From the NCBI GenBank assembly GCA_040506895.1, contig JBEVVY010000001.1:372001-436000 (forward strand): a stretch of DNA of 64,000 bases, in the 5' to 3' direction. Position numbers and translations under genes: made by a program. The stretch is from Sedimenticola_A sp040506895 (GTDB lineage: Bacteria; Pseudomonadota; Gammaproteobacteria; Chromatiales; Chromatiaceae). Shown piece by piece: positions 25,301 to 34,657 of this stretch (positions are counted from its first letter, which is position 1; each line of letters begins with the position of its first letter). Below the pieces are notes generated by a model, which had not been told where the DNA came from, ran no database searches, and saw only the letters and a program-made list of their open reading frames with translations.

Positions 25301-26299
25301 GTGATTATCAATATGGATAAGGCAAATACTATTCTCTTGTTCGGAATGCCGAGGTCGGGAACAACCTGGATTGGCAAGATATTCGATAGTCATGAGACAA
25401 CACTTTATCGTCATGAGCCGGATACAAGAAAAAAAATTAATAAAATTTCTTTAATGGAATCGGTTGATAAAGGTGAATCTTATTGCGATTACCTTAATCA
25501 GTATATAGATGAATTTATCACTGATCGGAATGCTTCAGTAAACGGAAAGCTTCCGTTATTTCCAAAAAAATTCTCATCTACAATACAGTTCAGGTCGTTC
25601 TATTACAGTATTTTACTCTCTGGCGCGTTCTCTAAGTTGATAAAGGGAATGAAATTTCCGGTTCTTCATCAAGCAAATCTTCACAAAAGGTCAGAGTATG
25701 TCCTTGTGTGGAAATCAATACAACTGCTCGGTCGGATGGGGATCATCGTAAATTGCATAGATAATTGCAAGGCAATACATATTCTTAGACATCCCTGTGG
25801 CAATATTGCTTCTGTCTTGTCTGGTGAGCGCCAAAAGAAGTTTGTGAGTAGTACGCCTGCCAGTGAAGACTGGGAGCTATTCGAAATACTGGTCGGTACA
25901 CAGCAGGCTGAGCGCTATGGACTGTCACTAGACAAGCTGAAAAGCATGGAGCCTGAAGAGCGCTTGGCATGGCGTTGGGTGCTTTTCAACGAAAAAGCAA
26001 AAGATGATACAACGCATAATCCGAATGTGCGTATTCTAAGATATGAAGATATGTGCAGAGACCCTTTGCAGACGGCACAGGATTACTTTTCTTTCTGTGG
26101 ATTGGGTTGGTCTGAGCAGACAGCTTCTTTTTTAGGTGCAAGCACGAGTAAAACAAGCCAGTCATATTACAGTGTTTATAAGAATCCTGAAGTTGCTGCA
26201 AATAAATGGCGAGAGCAATTGAATCCTGAACAAATCAAACTCATCGAAGGGGTTGTTAAGAAAACAAGTATCGGTAAGTATTATCTCGATGATTTCTGA
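25301..26299 (+). CDS. PAPS-dependent sulfotransferase
   Basis: 332 aa (GTG directly after the previous stop; an ATG at 25313 is an equally good start). The 5'-phosphosulfate loop FGMPRSGTTWIGKIF is close to the N-terminus and the 3'-phosphate motif ILRHPCGNIASVLSGER lies around residues 163-180. The C-terminus has RYEDMCRDPLQTAQDYFSFCGL, as in the Sulfotransfer_1/3 family. It would transfer sulfate from PAPS to a hydroxyl of the glycan. It is immediately downstream of the amidotransferase and overlaps the next glycosyltransferase by 11 bases. The APS kinase at 59462 could supply its donor. Confidence 0.9.
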   Translation: MIINMDKANTILLFGMPRSGTTWIGKIFDSHETTLYRHEPDTRKKINKISLMESVDKGESYCDYLNQYIDEFITDRNASVNGKLPLFPKKFSSTIQFRSFYYSILLSGAFSKLIKGMKFPVLHQANLHKRSEYVLVWKSIQLLGRMGIIVNCIDNCKAIHILRHPCGNIASVLSGERQKKFVSSTPASEDWELFEILVGTQQAERYGLSLDKLKSMEPEERLAWRWVLFNEKAKDDTTHNPNVRILRYEDMCRDPLQTAQDYFSFCGLGWSEQTASFLGASTSKTSQSYYSVYKNPEVAANKWREQLNPEQIKLIEGVVKKTSIGKYYLDDF

Positions 26300-27479
26300 T
26301 CCGCCTCTAAAGCTCTTAACATTTACTTCGCTCTACCCAAATAGGGTGGTGCCGAATCATGGAGTTTTTGTCGAAAACAGACTTCGTAAACTAATCGATT
26401 CTGAAAATGTTACGAGTAAGGTGGTTGCACCTGTTCCGTGGTTTCCATTTGGAAATGATCTTTTTGGAGAATACGCGAAGTACTCTCGTGTGCCAAAAAG
26501 TGAAGTTAGGAATAATCTATCTATAGAGCATCCAAAATATATTGTTATTCCAAAAATTGGCATGAATTTAACCCCTCGTACAATGGCATCTGCAGCGCTT
26601 CCCGTAATAAAAAAGATCATATCGGATGGTTACGACTTTGATCTTATCGACGCTCATTATTTCTACCCGGACGGTGTTGCTGCAGTAATAATTGCTGAAC
26701 AACTTGGTAAGCCCGTTGTTATTACAGCGAGGGGAAGTGATATTAATCTGATATCAAATTATAAGAAACCACGGGAAATGATAAAGTGGGCAGCAGATAA
26801 ATGTGATGCTGCAATAACTGTCTGCCAATCTCTCAAGGATAAGTTGTTAGAACTTGATGTACCCGAAGATCATATTTCTGTAATGCGTAATGGGGTTGAC
26901 CTCGAAAAGTTTGTTCCACCAAAAAATAGAGAGGGTCTAAGAAATCATCTGACGATTAGTGGTAAAACCATTTTGTCTGTCGGAAATCTTATTGAATTAA
27001 AAGGGCATCATTTGATTATTGAGTCTCTCAAAATACTTAAAGATGTGACTCTGTTGATTGCAGGGCGTGGCCCTGATCTTGAAAAGCTCAAAAAATTCTC
27101 GGAAGAGTGTGGTGTATCAGACCGCGTAAGATTTCTCGGTCCAGTTACTCATGAAACCCTGAAAGACTATTATGGCGCATCAGATATGCTCGTTCTGGCA
27201 TCAAGCCGAGAAGGTTGGGCGAATGTACTACTCGAATCTATGGCTTGTGGCACACCAGTTGTCGCAACTAATGTTGGTGGAACATCTGAAGTGGTCACAA
27301 CTAGAGAGGCAGGGTTACTTTTAGAAACAAGGAGCGTCGAATGTATTGCTGATGGAGTACTCAGGATGTACTCAGAGCTCCCTGATCGATCGAGTACTCG
27401 TAGCTATGCTGAAGAATTTAGCTGGGACGAGACGTCCCGAGGCCTGAAGCGCCTGTTCAGCAAGGTTATCAATAAATGA
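26289..27479 (+). CDS. GT4 glycosyltransferase (TuaC-like)
   Basis: 396 aa. The ATG at 26289 is preferred over one 36 bases earlier because homologous GT4 enzymes begin right at KLLTFTSLYPNRVVPNHGVFVENRL. Acceptor half: DLIDAHYFYPDGVAAVIIAEQLGKPVVITARGSDIN. Donor half: SVGNLIELKGHHLIIESL, LLIAGRGPDLEKLKKF and VLASSREGWANVLLESMACGTPVVATNVGGTSEVV with the E-x7-E motif. It uses a nucleotide sugar donor to extend the repeat unit. It overlaps the sulfotransferase end and the next glycosyltransferase start, so all three are coupled. Confidence 0.9.
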   Translation: MISDPPLKLLTFTSLYPNRVVPNHGVFVENRLRKLIDSENVTSKVVAPVPWFPFGNDLFGEYAKYSRVPKSEVRNNLSIEHPKYIVIPKIGMNLTPRTMASAALPVIKKIISDGYDFDLIDAHYFYPDGVAAVIIAEQLGKPVVITARGSDINLISNYKKPREMIKWAADKCDAAITVCQSLKDKLLELDVPEDHISVMRNGVDLEKFVPPKNREGLRNHLTISGKTILSVGNLIELKGHHLIIESLKILKDVTLLIAGRGPDLEKLKKFSEECGVSDRVRFLGPVTHETLKDYYGASDMLVLASSREGWANVLLESMACGTPVVATNVGGTSEVVTTREAGLLLETRSVECIADGVLRMYSELPDRSSTRSYAEEFSWDETSRGLKRLFSKVINK

Positions 27480-28624
27480 AAATTCTTTACCACCATAGAA
27501 TTGCGTCAAAAGATGGGCAGTTTGTTCATATTGAAGAGTTAACGAAAGCACTTAAAAATCTTGGCCATGAATTGGTGATGGTAGGGCCATCGGTAGTAGA
27601 AGAGGGGGAGTTTGGTTCAGATGGTGGTTTGGTAGCAAAGTTAAAAAAACATGTGCCTGGTTTCATATATGAGTTACTTGAGTTTTCGTATTCTTTTTTT
27701 GCATTTCTTAAGTTGCTGCATACAGTAATAAAACATCAACCTGACTTCATATATGAACGTTACAATTTATTTATGCCTGCAGGCATTTGGATTAAAAAAA
27801 TCTTTCGCCTTCCATTAATTCTTGAGGTCAATGCGCCACTTTTCAATGAAAGGAATAAGTATGATGGGATTGCTCTTTCCCATCTTGCAAAATGGTCTGA
27901 AGAATATACCTGGAGAAATGCTGATTACGTATTGCCTGTCACAAATGTGCTGGCCTCAATTATTGAACGTACAGGCGTTTCAAGAGATAAGATGCAGGTG
28001 ATTCATAATGGTATTGACTTGGCGAAGTTTTATCTCGAAGGAAACAATGCAAGTGCAAAAAAAGAGCTCGGTTTAAATAATAAGCTTGTGCTTGGTTTTA
28101 CTGGTTTCATGCGTGAGTGGCATGGGCTGGAGGGTATCGTTGATCTATTGAAAAGTGATGATGAGTCAAGGCACTTCTTAATCGTTGGCGATGGGCCAGC
28201 AAGAGGAGCCATTGAGCAACGGGCAAAAGAGCTCGGTGTTGAAGATAAACTGACGATAACGGGAATAGTCGAACGTGTACAAATTGCAACTTATGTTGCC
28301 GCTTTTGACATTGCATTGCAACCTGATGTTGTTGATTATGCTTCGCCTTTGAAGCTCTTTGAGTACATGGGTATGGGTAGGTCGATAGTTGCGCCTGACA
28401 AGGAGAACATACGAGAAGTACTGTCGCATAGATCGAATGCTTTGCTTTTTGATCCAAATTCAACAAAAGAATTCTACAAAGCAGTTAGCGATCTTTGTGA
28501 TGATAGTGAGCTTAGAGCAAAAATTGGTGAGAATGCTAAGAAACTCATTATAGATGGAAGTTATACCTGGGACGGCAATGCAAATAAGGTAACACACATT
28601 GCATCAGATCTGATCGGTAGTTAA
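27476..28624 (+). CDS. GT4 glycosyltransferase
   Basis: 382 aa. ILYHHRIASKDGQFVHIEELTKALKNLGH marks the N-terminal Rossmann domain. LILEVNAPLFNERN, PVTNVLASIIERTGV and VIHNGIDLAKFYL lie in the middle; GFTGFMREWHGLEGIVDLL, FLIVGDGPARGAIEQRAKELGV and VDYASPLKLFEYMGMGRSIVAPD make up the donor site. The EYMGMG segment takes the place of the usual E-A-M-A-x-G. It starts inside the stop of the preceding gene (ATGA overlap). Sugar specificity cannot be read from sequence. Confidence 0.9.
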   Translation: MKILYHHRIASKDGQFVHIEELTKALKNLGHELVMVGPSVVEEGEFGSDGGLVAKLKKHVPGFIYELLEFSYSFFAFLKLLHTVIKHQPDFIYERYNLFMPAGIWIKKIFRLPLILEVNAPLFNERNKYDGIALSHLAKWSEEYTWRNADYVLPVTNVLASIIERTGVSRDKMQVIHNGIDLAKFYLEGNNASAKKELGLNNKLVLGFTGFMREWHGLEGIVDLLKSDDESRHFLIVGDGPARGAIEQRAKELGVEDKLTITGIVERVQIATYVAAFDIALQPDVVDYASPLKLFEYMGMGRSIVAPDKENIREVLSHRSNALLFDPNSTKEFYKAVSDLCDDSELRAKIGENAKKLIIDGSYTWDGNANKVTHIASDLIGS

Positions 28625-28721
28625 CTATATAGATGGTAGTTACCTTCTTCTAACTGAACCCTGGTAAACAGCGTCATTTTAAATTGAGTCAATTGAAGAT
28701 AATCATATACTGGATATTTAT

Positions 28722-30551
28722 ATGACGATGAATGGATATATGGCAGGCTGGTACAGTGAAGGTCAAGAGAATATTGATTCTTCCTCTGTATTGCACGACA
28801 TGCGCGAATGCTTTAATGCGGAAGCCAGCTATAGCGAAATAAGAACTGAGAAACTACACTTAATCTGTTCTGGAGGCGATTCATTCACATCTGATTCAAT
28901 TGATGTGATTATTCAGGGAAGGCCCTATTGGAAAGACCGAGAGATTCAAAACCTTTCATCACATTTGGGTGCGGCTGAAGCCTGTGCAAAGCAGTACCAT
29001 GAAATGGGTGTTGATTTCATCAGTAATCTATTTGGACGGTTTACGCTATTTGTATTCGATAGGCGGAGTGACACTTTACTGATAGCGCTTGACAGAATTG
29101 GACAACAACATTGTTATTTCGCAAAAACAAACAGCGGATTGGTTGTATCAACAAGAGCAGATGCTGTTACCAAACACCCGAATGTTTCCAAAAAGATAGA
29201 TCGGCAGGCTATTTATAATTACCTCTACTTTCACTCAATTCCAAGCCCTAGCTCAATTTACCGAGGTATTGGAAAACTTAAGAATGGAGAGTTATTACAA
29301 TTCAATAACGGCCGTATTGAAACAAAAACGTACTGGAATCCCCAGTTCTCAGAAAAAGAAGCTGGTCAAAAAGAAGAACTTTATGAAGAACTCCGTAACC
29401 TTGTTCATAGAGCGGTAAAGCGTAACCTGGACGGTATAAAGGCAGGTTCTTTTCTGAGTGGTGGGCTTGATAGTTCAACTGTATCAGGGATGCTTTCAAG
29501 TATTCTAGGGGACCAGGCTCAAACTTTCAGTATTGGGTTCCATGCAAAGGGTTACGACGAGACAGAGTTTGCACGAACAGCAGCAAATCATTTTTCAACT
29601 GTACATAACGAGTACTATGTAACACCCGATGACGTAATTGAACTTGTCCCGACGATTTCCAAGTATTTTGATGAGCCATTTGGAAACTCCTCAGCCCTGC
29701 CAGCATATTTTTGTGCACGAATGGCAAAGGAAAGGGGAGTCAGTATGTTACTTGCTGGTGACGGTGGTGATGAAATTTTTGCTGGGAATGAACGCTACAC
29801 AAAACAGCTTTTATTTGAAAAATATTCATTGATACCTAATGTATTCAAGTCACTTATTGTCGAGCCGATATTTCTTAATTCATTAGCTGGATCGGTTCCA
29901 TACATAAAGAAAGTTGGAAGTTATATAAGACAGGCAAAGATTCCGCTCCCGGATAGATTGGAAACCTATAATTTTCTTACCAGGCATAATGCGGAAGAAA
30001 TCTTCAGTCCTGATTATCTTTCAGATATTGATGTTGAAAAGCCCATCCATGATTTGAAAAGTGTGTACAACAGCTTGCCTTCAGCTACATCACTAAACAG
30101 AATGCTGTGGCTGGATTGGAAAAGAACACTGCATGATAATGATTTAGTCAAAGTAAATAGAATGTGTGAACTTTCAGGAGTGAATGTTGAGTACCCAATG
30201 CTCGATGATGATCTTGTTGAGTTTTCATGTAAGATTCCAACCAGTTTGAAACTGGACGGAGGTTTAAGAGGTTTTTTTAAAGGGGCGTTCAAAGAGTTTC
30301 TTCCTGATCAGATTATAAACAAGTCAAAGCATGGATTTGGGCTTCCCTTCGGTATATGGACAGCTGAGCACGATGGTCTTAAGGATATGTCATATTCTGC
30401 TCTTCAGTCTTTGAAGAAGAGAGGAATATTCAAGGAAGAGTTCATAGATGAAACCATAAGTATGCATCAGCATATTCATGCGAAGTATTATGGCGAACTT
30501 GTGTGGATTCTCATGATGTTTGAATATTGGATTAGTGATAAAGAGTTGTAA
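28722..30551 (+). CDS. asparagine synthase-like protein lacking the N-terminal cysteine
   Basis: 609 aa. The C-terminal half is a clear ATP-pyrophosphatase synthetase domain: SFLSGGLDSSTVSGML, FSIGFHAKGYDETEFA, YFDEPFGNSSALPAYF, LLAGDGGDEIFAGNERY and HGFGLPFGIW. The N-terminal half keeps the amidotransferase fold (FGRFTLFVFDRRSDTLLIALDRIGQQHCYFA) but starts MTMNGYMAGWYSEG: no Cys2, and RGPD/YNGEIYN are absent. It therefore probably cannot hydrolyse glutamine and may use ammonia or an amine, like beta-lactam-synthetase relatives (inference). It is a second family member beside the canonical amidotransferase at 23411, in the same operon after a 97-base gap. Confidence 0.88.
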   Translation: MTMNGYMAGWYSEGQENIDSSSVLHDMRECFNAEASYSEIRTEKLHLICSGGDSFTSDSIDVIIQGRPYWKDREIQNLSSHLGAAEACAKQYHEMGVDFISNLFGRFTLFVFDRRSDTLLIALDRIGQQHCYFAKTNSGLVVSTRADAVTKHPNVSKKIDRQAIYNYLYFHSIPSPSSIYRGIGKLKNGELLQFNNGRIETKTYWNPQFSEKEAGQKEELYEELRNLVHRAVKRNLDGIKAGSFLSGGLDSSTVSGMLSSILGDQAQTFSIGFHAKGYDETEFARTAANHFSTVHNEYYVTPDDVIELVPTISKYFDEPFGNSSALPAYFCARMAKERGVSMLLAGDGGDEIFAGNERYTKQLLFEKYSLIPNVFKSLIVEPIFLNSLAGSVPYIKKVGSYIRQAKIPLPDRLETYNFLTRHNAEEIFSPDYLSDIDVEKPIHDLKSVYNSLPSATSLNRMLWLDWKRTLHDNDLVKVNRMCELSGVNVEYPMLDDDLVEFSCKIPTSLKLDGGLRGFFKGAFKEFLPDQIINKSKHGFGLPFGIWTAEHDGLKDMSYSALQSLKKRGIFKEEFIDETISMHQHIHAKYYGELVWILMMFEYWISDKEL

Positions 30552-30691
30552 ATACTGATACTTTAAAACCTGGCGAGTATTAACGCATTATCAGAAAGTA
30601 AGCATAGAGAAATACCATGTGCGATCAAGATGCGGTAAGAAATTTTATTAATATTTGATTTTATACAAAAGATGGAAAAGTAACAGGATTC

Positions 30692-32056
30692 ATGGATATA
30701 CGAAGTTTAGCGATACTTGCTGTAGTTGCCTTTGTCGGACTACGAGCTCTTAAATACCCACACTATGGAGTATATCTCCTCATGTGGGTAGGATACATGA
30801 ATCCGCATCGCCTCGTTCCATGGGGAATTGTCTACTCAATGCCCATCGCTGCTTTTGCATTTGTTGTTACAGTGATTGGCTATCTGATGATGAAAGATAA
30901 GGAAAAGCCGGCCATTCCTCAGGCTTTTCTGATTTTGGCTCTTTTCTGGGTGTGGTGTGGTATTTGCACAATCTATGCGATAAACCAGGAAGCCGCATTA
31001 GAAGAGTACATTAGATATACAAAAATACTGCTATCAACACTCCTTTTTCTCATGATTATCAGATCTGAGAATCACATTAAAGCCGCTGTTTGGGTGATAG
31101 CTTTATCAATTGGTTTCTATGGGATAAAAGGAGGTATGTTCTCTATCCTGACAGGTGGCCAGCATAGGGTATGGGGGCCAGTACAATCTTTCATCGAAGG
31201 TAATAATGAAATAGCGCTTGCTTTGCTTATGGTGCTACCGTTGTTTTACTTTCTCTATCAGTATGCCAGTCACAAGGCGATTAAGTATGCTACTGCAGCT
31301 GCAATGCTGTTATGTGTAATTTCTGTAGTAACAAGCTATTCCAGGGGTGCTTTCCTGGCTCTTGGAGTGACAATACTGTTTTTGTGGTCAAAAAGCAGTA
31401 AGAAGCTCCCTCTTGCAATTATTGGCTTTGTCGTTCTTTTGTCTTTTGTTCCATTCATACCTGATCATTGGTACGAAAGGATGGAGACGATTCAGACCTA
31501 TGAGCAGGACGGCTCGGCAATGGGTCGTATCAATGCATGGCATGTGGCGATCAATATCGCATCCGACCGGATCACTTCTGGTGGTTTTAACCATTGGGGA
31601 AGTGAAACTTTTCTACTTTATGCGCCCAACCCGACTGATATACATGACTCACACAGTATTTATTTTGAAGTACTTGGTGAACAAGGGTATATAGGCCTGG
31701 TGATTTTTCTGATTTTCCTTTTTACAATTTGGCGTACTTGTAGCCAGAATATAAGAAAATCAAACTCTTCCTTATCATGGTGTGGTGATCTGAGCAAAAT
31801 GCTACAGGTTAGCCTGGTTGCATATTGTAGTGGTGGTGCTTTCCTTGGGCTGGCATATTGGGACCTCCCGTACCATATCTTTGCTCTTTCAGTTGTTACA
31901 TCTCTTTATATAAAACGTTATGAACATGCAGAGTACGCATCTGAAAACAACGCTGATCACAAGAATGCGCATAGGCCATTAAGGGCCAGATCTGAAAACA
32001 ACGCTGATCACAAGAGTGCGCATAGGCCATTAAGGGCCAGATATGAGTATAGATAG
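30692..32056 (+). CDS. XrtA-associated O-glycosylation ligase / polymerase (Wzy-like)
   Basis: 454 aa with about ten transmembrane helices, matching the TIGR03097 type by its start (SLAILAVVAFVGLRALKYPHYGVYL, then VGYMNPHRL). A large periplasmic loop carries RVWGPVQSFIEGNNEIALAL, SYSRGAFLALG and the HDSHSIYFEVLGEQGYIGL segment with the functional histidines of the O-antigen ligase (PF04932) family. It would polymerise or transfer the lipid-linked glycan at the periplasmic face. Its last ~38 residues are a hydrophilic tail made of two copies of a 17-residue unit plus YEYR (see the repeat at 31940). Confidence 0.92.
   Translation: MDIRSLAILAVVAFVGLRALKYPHYGVYLLMWVGYMNPHRLVPWGIVYSMPIAAFAFVVTVIGYLMMKDKEKPAIPQAFLILALFWVWCGICTIYAINQEAALEEYIRYTKILLSTLLFLMIIRSENHIKAAVWVIALSIGFYGIKGGMFSILTGGQHRVWGPVQSFIEGNNEIALALLMVLPLFYFLYQYASHKAIKYATAAAMLLCVISVVTSYSRGAFLALGVTILFLWSKSSKKLPLAIIGFVVLLSFVPFIPDHWYERMETIQTYEQDGSAMGRINAWHVAINIASDRITSGGFNHWGSETFLLYAPNPTDIHDSHSIYFEVLGEQGYIGLVIFLIFLFTIWRTCSQNIRKSNSSLSWCGDLSKMLQVSLVAYCSGGAFLGLAYWDLPYHIFALSVVTSLYIKRYEHAEYASENNADHKNAHRPLRARSENNADHKSAHRPLRARYEYR
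31940..32041 (+). repeat. in-frame 51-bp tandem duplication at the C-terminus of the O-ligase
   Basis: Two adjacent 51-base copies (31940-31990 and 31991-32041) that differ by one base (AAGAATGCG versus AAGAGTGCG) and encode SENNADHKNAHRPLRAR then SENNADHKSAHRPLRAR. Fifty-one is a multiple of three, so the frame is kept. The near-identity points to a recent duplication or an expandable tail. Confidence 0.95.
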
Positions 32057-32166
32057 CTTACATTCATTATGAACAGTGAGTAATAGTTAATTCGTTAGTA
32101 AGCATTTCACTTGCCCTAAATATACTCTGGATTAGAGATGCTGCCTGTAGAATTAGAGAAATAGAT

Positions 32167-33141
32167 ATGTCTGAGAGTTCTACCAATAAGGGGAATCCAT
32201 TAATATTACCGTTGCTTAAAATACCGTTGACATTGGTAAGCAGAAAAAGGTTGTCGATTCTCATATACCACAGGGTACATGAAACGAACGATCCATTAGT
32301 TCGTAATGCAATAGACAGGCAAGTTTTCGATTGGCAGATGAGAGTTATATCCGGTGCATTTAATGTACTTGACCTTGCAGATGCCGTCAGCCTGATGAAA
32401 TCAGGTTCTCTTCCTCCCAGAAGTCTGGCTATTACATTTGATGATGGATATGCAGACAATTACGAAGTCGCATTGCCGGTTTTGCAGAAATATGATTTGA
32501 CCGCAACATTTTTTGTTTCAAGTGGGTATCTGAATGGTGGAAGGATGTGGAATGACTCCATCATTGAAACTGTGCGAACCCTCCCTGATGGTATTTTTGA
32601 TCTGTCCAGTCATGGATTGGGAATTTTCAATATTTCTTCCATAACAGACAGGCGGCTATGTTTTCAGCAAATTATTGATGATGTTAAACACATGCCATAT
32701 GAGAAGAGATTGGAAGTTGTTGAATCAATATCAAGGCATGCACGTTCCAGTTTGCCTGATGACTTGATGATGACCAGTTCTCAACTCAAGCAGTTATCAG
32801 ATTCGGGAATGACTGTTGGTGGGCACACAGTCTCACACCCAATTCTCTCAATGCTCGAGGCCGATACAGCCAGAGATGAGATTATCCAGGGGAAGAGAGC
32901 ATTAGAATCGATACTTGGCAAAGAGATAGATCTGTTTGCATATCCTAATGGACGTCCTGGCACTGATTACAGTGATGAACACGTAAACTTAGTTAAAGGT
33001 GCGGGTTTCAAACTGGCCGTTTCAACCGCTAAGGGAGTTTCGGATATTGATACGGACTTGTATCAATTGAAGCGTTTTACTCCATGGGATCGAACACCTG
33101 GAAAGTTTATGGCGCGTCTTATCGCAAATTATTTCAATTAA
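32167..33141 (+). CDS. polysaccharide deacetylase family protein
   Basis: 324 aa NodB-fold enzyme. LSILIYHRVHE and LAITFDDGYADNYEVALPVLQKYDLTATFFVSSGYLN hold the first catalytic aspartates, GMTVGGHTVSHPILS the metal-binding H-x3-H, and DLFAYPNGRPGTDYS the later motif. The type (YHRV...TFDDGY) is that of membrane- or cytoplasm-facing deacetylases next to O-ligases, different from the DVEDYF type at 17448, so the locus has two deacetylases. Last gene before the IS insertion; there is no obvious signal peptide. Confidence 0.9.
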   Translation: MSESSTNKGNPLILPLLKIPLTLVSRKRLSILIYHRVHETNDPLVRNAIDRQVFDWQMRVISGAFNVLDLADAVSLMKSGSLPPRSLAITFDDGYADNYEVALPVLQKYDLTATFFVSSGYLNGGRMWNDSIIETVRTLPDGIFDLSSHGLGIFNISSITDRRLCFQQIIDDVKHMPYEKRLEVVESISRHARSSLPDDLMMTSSQLKQLSDSGMTVGGHTVSHPILSMLEADTARDEIIQGKRALESILGKEIDLFAYPNGRPGTDYSDEHVNLVKGAGFKLAVSTAKGVSDIDTDLYQLKRFTPWDRTPGKFMARLIANYFN

Positions 33142-33221
33142 AGCAGTATTAATAAAACTCTTACTACATATGTGATATTCAGATTACACATCTCAACCCG
33201 TTTGTAGGGTATTTGTAGTGG

Positions 33222-34052
33222 TCAAGTCATTTTGGCCACGGATTTATAGGTATTCCAGTAATGCTGTTCGGCCACAATCGGTGGCATTCCACCATTGTGA
33301 CTGTGCGGCCTGAGCCGACTGTAATACCCGATTACATACGCCATGATATGGCGCTTCGCTTGTTCGAATGAGCTGTAACCGACCTCCGGCACCCATTCGG
33401 TTTTTAGACTGCGGAAGAATCGCTCCATCGGTGCATTGTCCCAGCAGTTTCCCCGACGACTCATACTTTGGCTCATCTGATAACGCCATAGCTGTTGTCG
33501 AAACGCCAGAGCCGTGTACTGACAGCCCTGATCAGAGTGGAACATCACGCCCTCCGGCTCGCCCCGTGATTCATAGGCCATCATCAATGCCTTTCTCGTC
33601 AGCGCACTATCCGCGTTCAGCGATAGTGCCCAGCCAATCGGGCGTCGTGCGTACAGATCCAGCACCACTGCCAGGTACGACCAGCGTTTACCGGTCCAGA
33701 CATAGGTGATGTCACCTGTCCAGACCTTGTTGGGTGCATCGACATCAAACTGTCGATCCAGCCGATTCGGAATGCCAAGATACGGCTGCTCGGCCTTCCT
33801 GTAGCGATGTTTCGGTTGCTGGGTACTGACAAGACCCAGTGCCTTCATCCTCCGCCCCGCGCGATATCGACTCAGCGGGATCCCCCGGTCAGTGACCATC
33901 CGGGCAATTGCCCTGGCTCCTGCAGAACCATTACTAAGCGCATGGACGGTCTTGATCTCTGCCCTGAGTTGCCTCTCCAGTGCCGATATCTGTTTTGGCC
34001 GGGATAACCATGCCCGGTAGCTGCTGCGATGGATATCAAATACCTGGCACAA
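33222..34052 (-). CDS. IS3-family transposase OrfB (DDE catalytic part)
   Basis: 276 aa as an isolated ORF, beginning at a TTG within a longer open frame, which fits its being made as the OrfAB fusion rather than alone. An HTH_21 region (ARAIARMVTDRGIPLSRYRAGRRMKALGL) is followed by the integrase core: first Asp in WTGDITYV, second in MFHSDQGCQY, Glu in NAPMERFFRSLKTE. All three acidic residues are present and there is no internal stop, so the element looks active. It catalyses copy-out/paste-in transposition through IS circles. Confidence 0.93.
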   Translation of the reverse strand: MCQVFDIHRSSYRAWLSRPKQISALERQLRAEIKTVHALSNGSAGARAIARMVTDRGIPLSRYRAGRRMKALGLVSTQQPKHRYRKAEQPYLGIPNRLDRQFDVDAPNKVWTGDITYVWTGKRWSYLAVVLDLYARRPIGWALSLNADSALTRKALMMAYESRGEPEGVMFHSDQGCQYTALAFRQQLWRYQMSQSMSRRGNCWDNAPMERFFRSLKTEWVPEVGYSSFEQAKRHIMAYVIGYYSRLRPHSHNGGMPPIVAEQHYWNTYKSVAKMT

Positions 34053-34090
34053 CTGCTTGACCGGGTAGCGCTCTCGATGCAGTCGTCTGA

Positions 34091-34399
<309 letters not shown>

Positions 34400-34657
34400 C
34401 TTGCCACCTGTTCCACTCCTGGGACATCATATCACCCAGGTTCAGGTGGCCAAATTAACTATGCCACTACAATTTGCGTTAATTAGTTCAAAGTAGGCTC
34501 TTTCATTGACGCCTGCAGGAAATAAAATACCATGCCGATAAAATACATTACCAGTTGTCATAATTTGTATATATGATGAAAGCCATTTTTGGTATATCCC
34601 ATTGCCTTAGTTTATTCTTTTGTTGGCACACATTGCAGGGAACAAGGAAGATCTTCG

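Noticed and set aside
34623..34638. TTGGCACACATTGCA before prsT as a sigma-54 promoter
   Set aside because: GG to GC spacing is only 8 bases.
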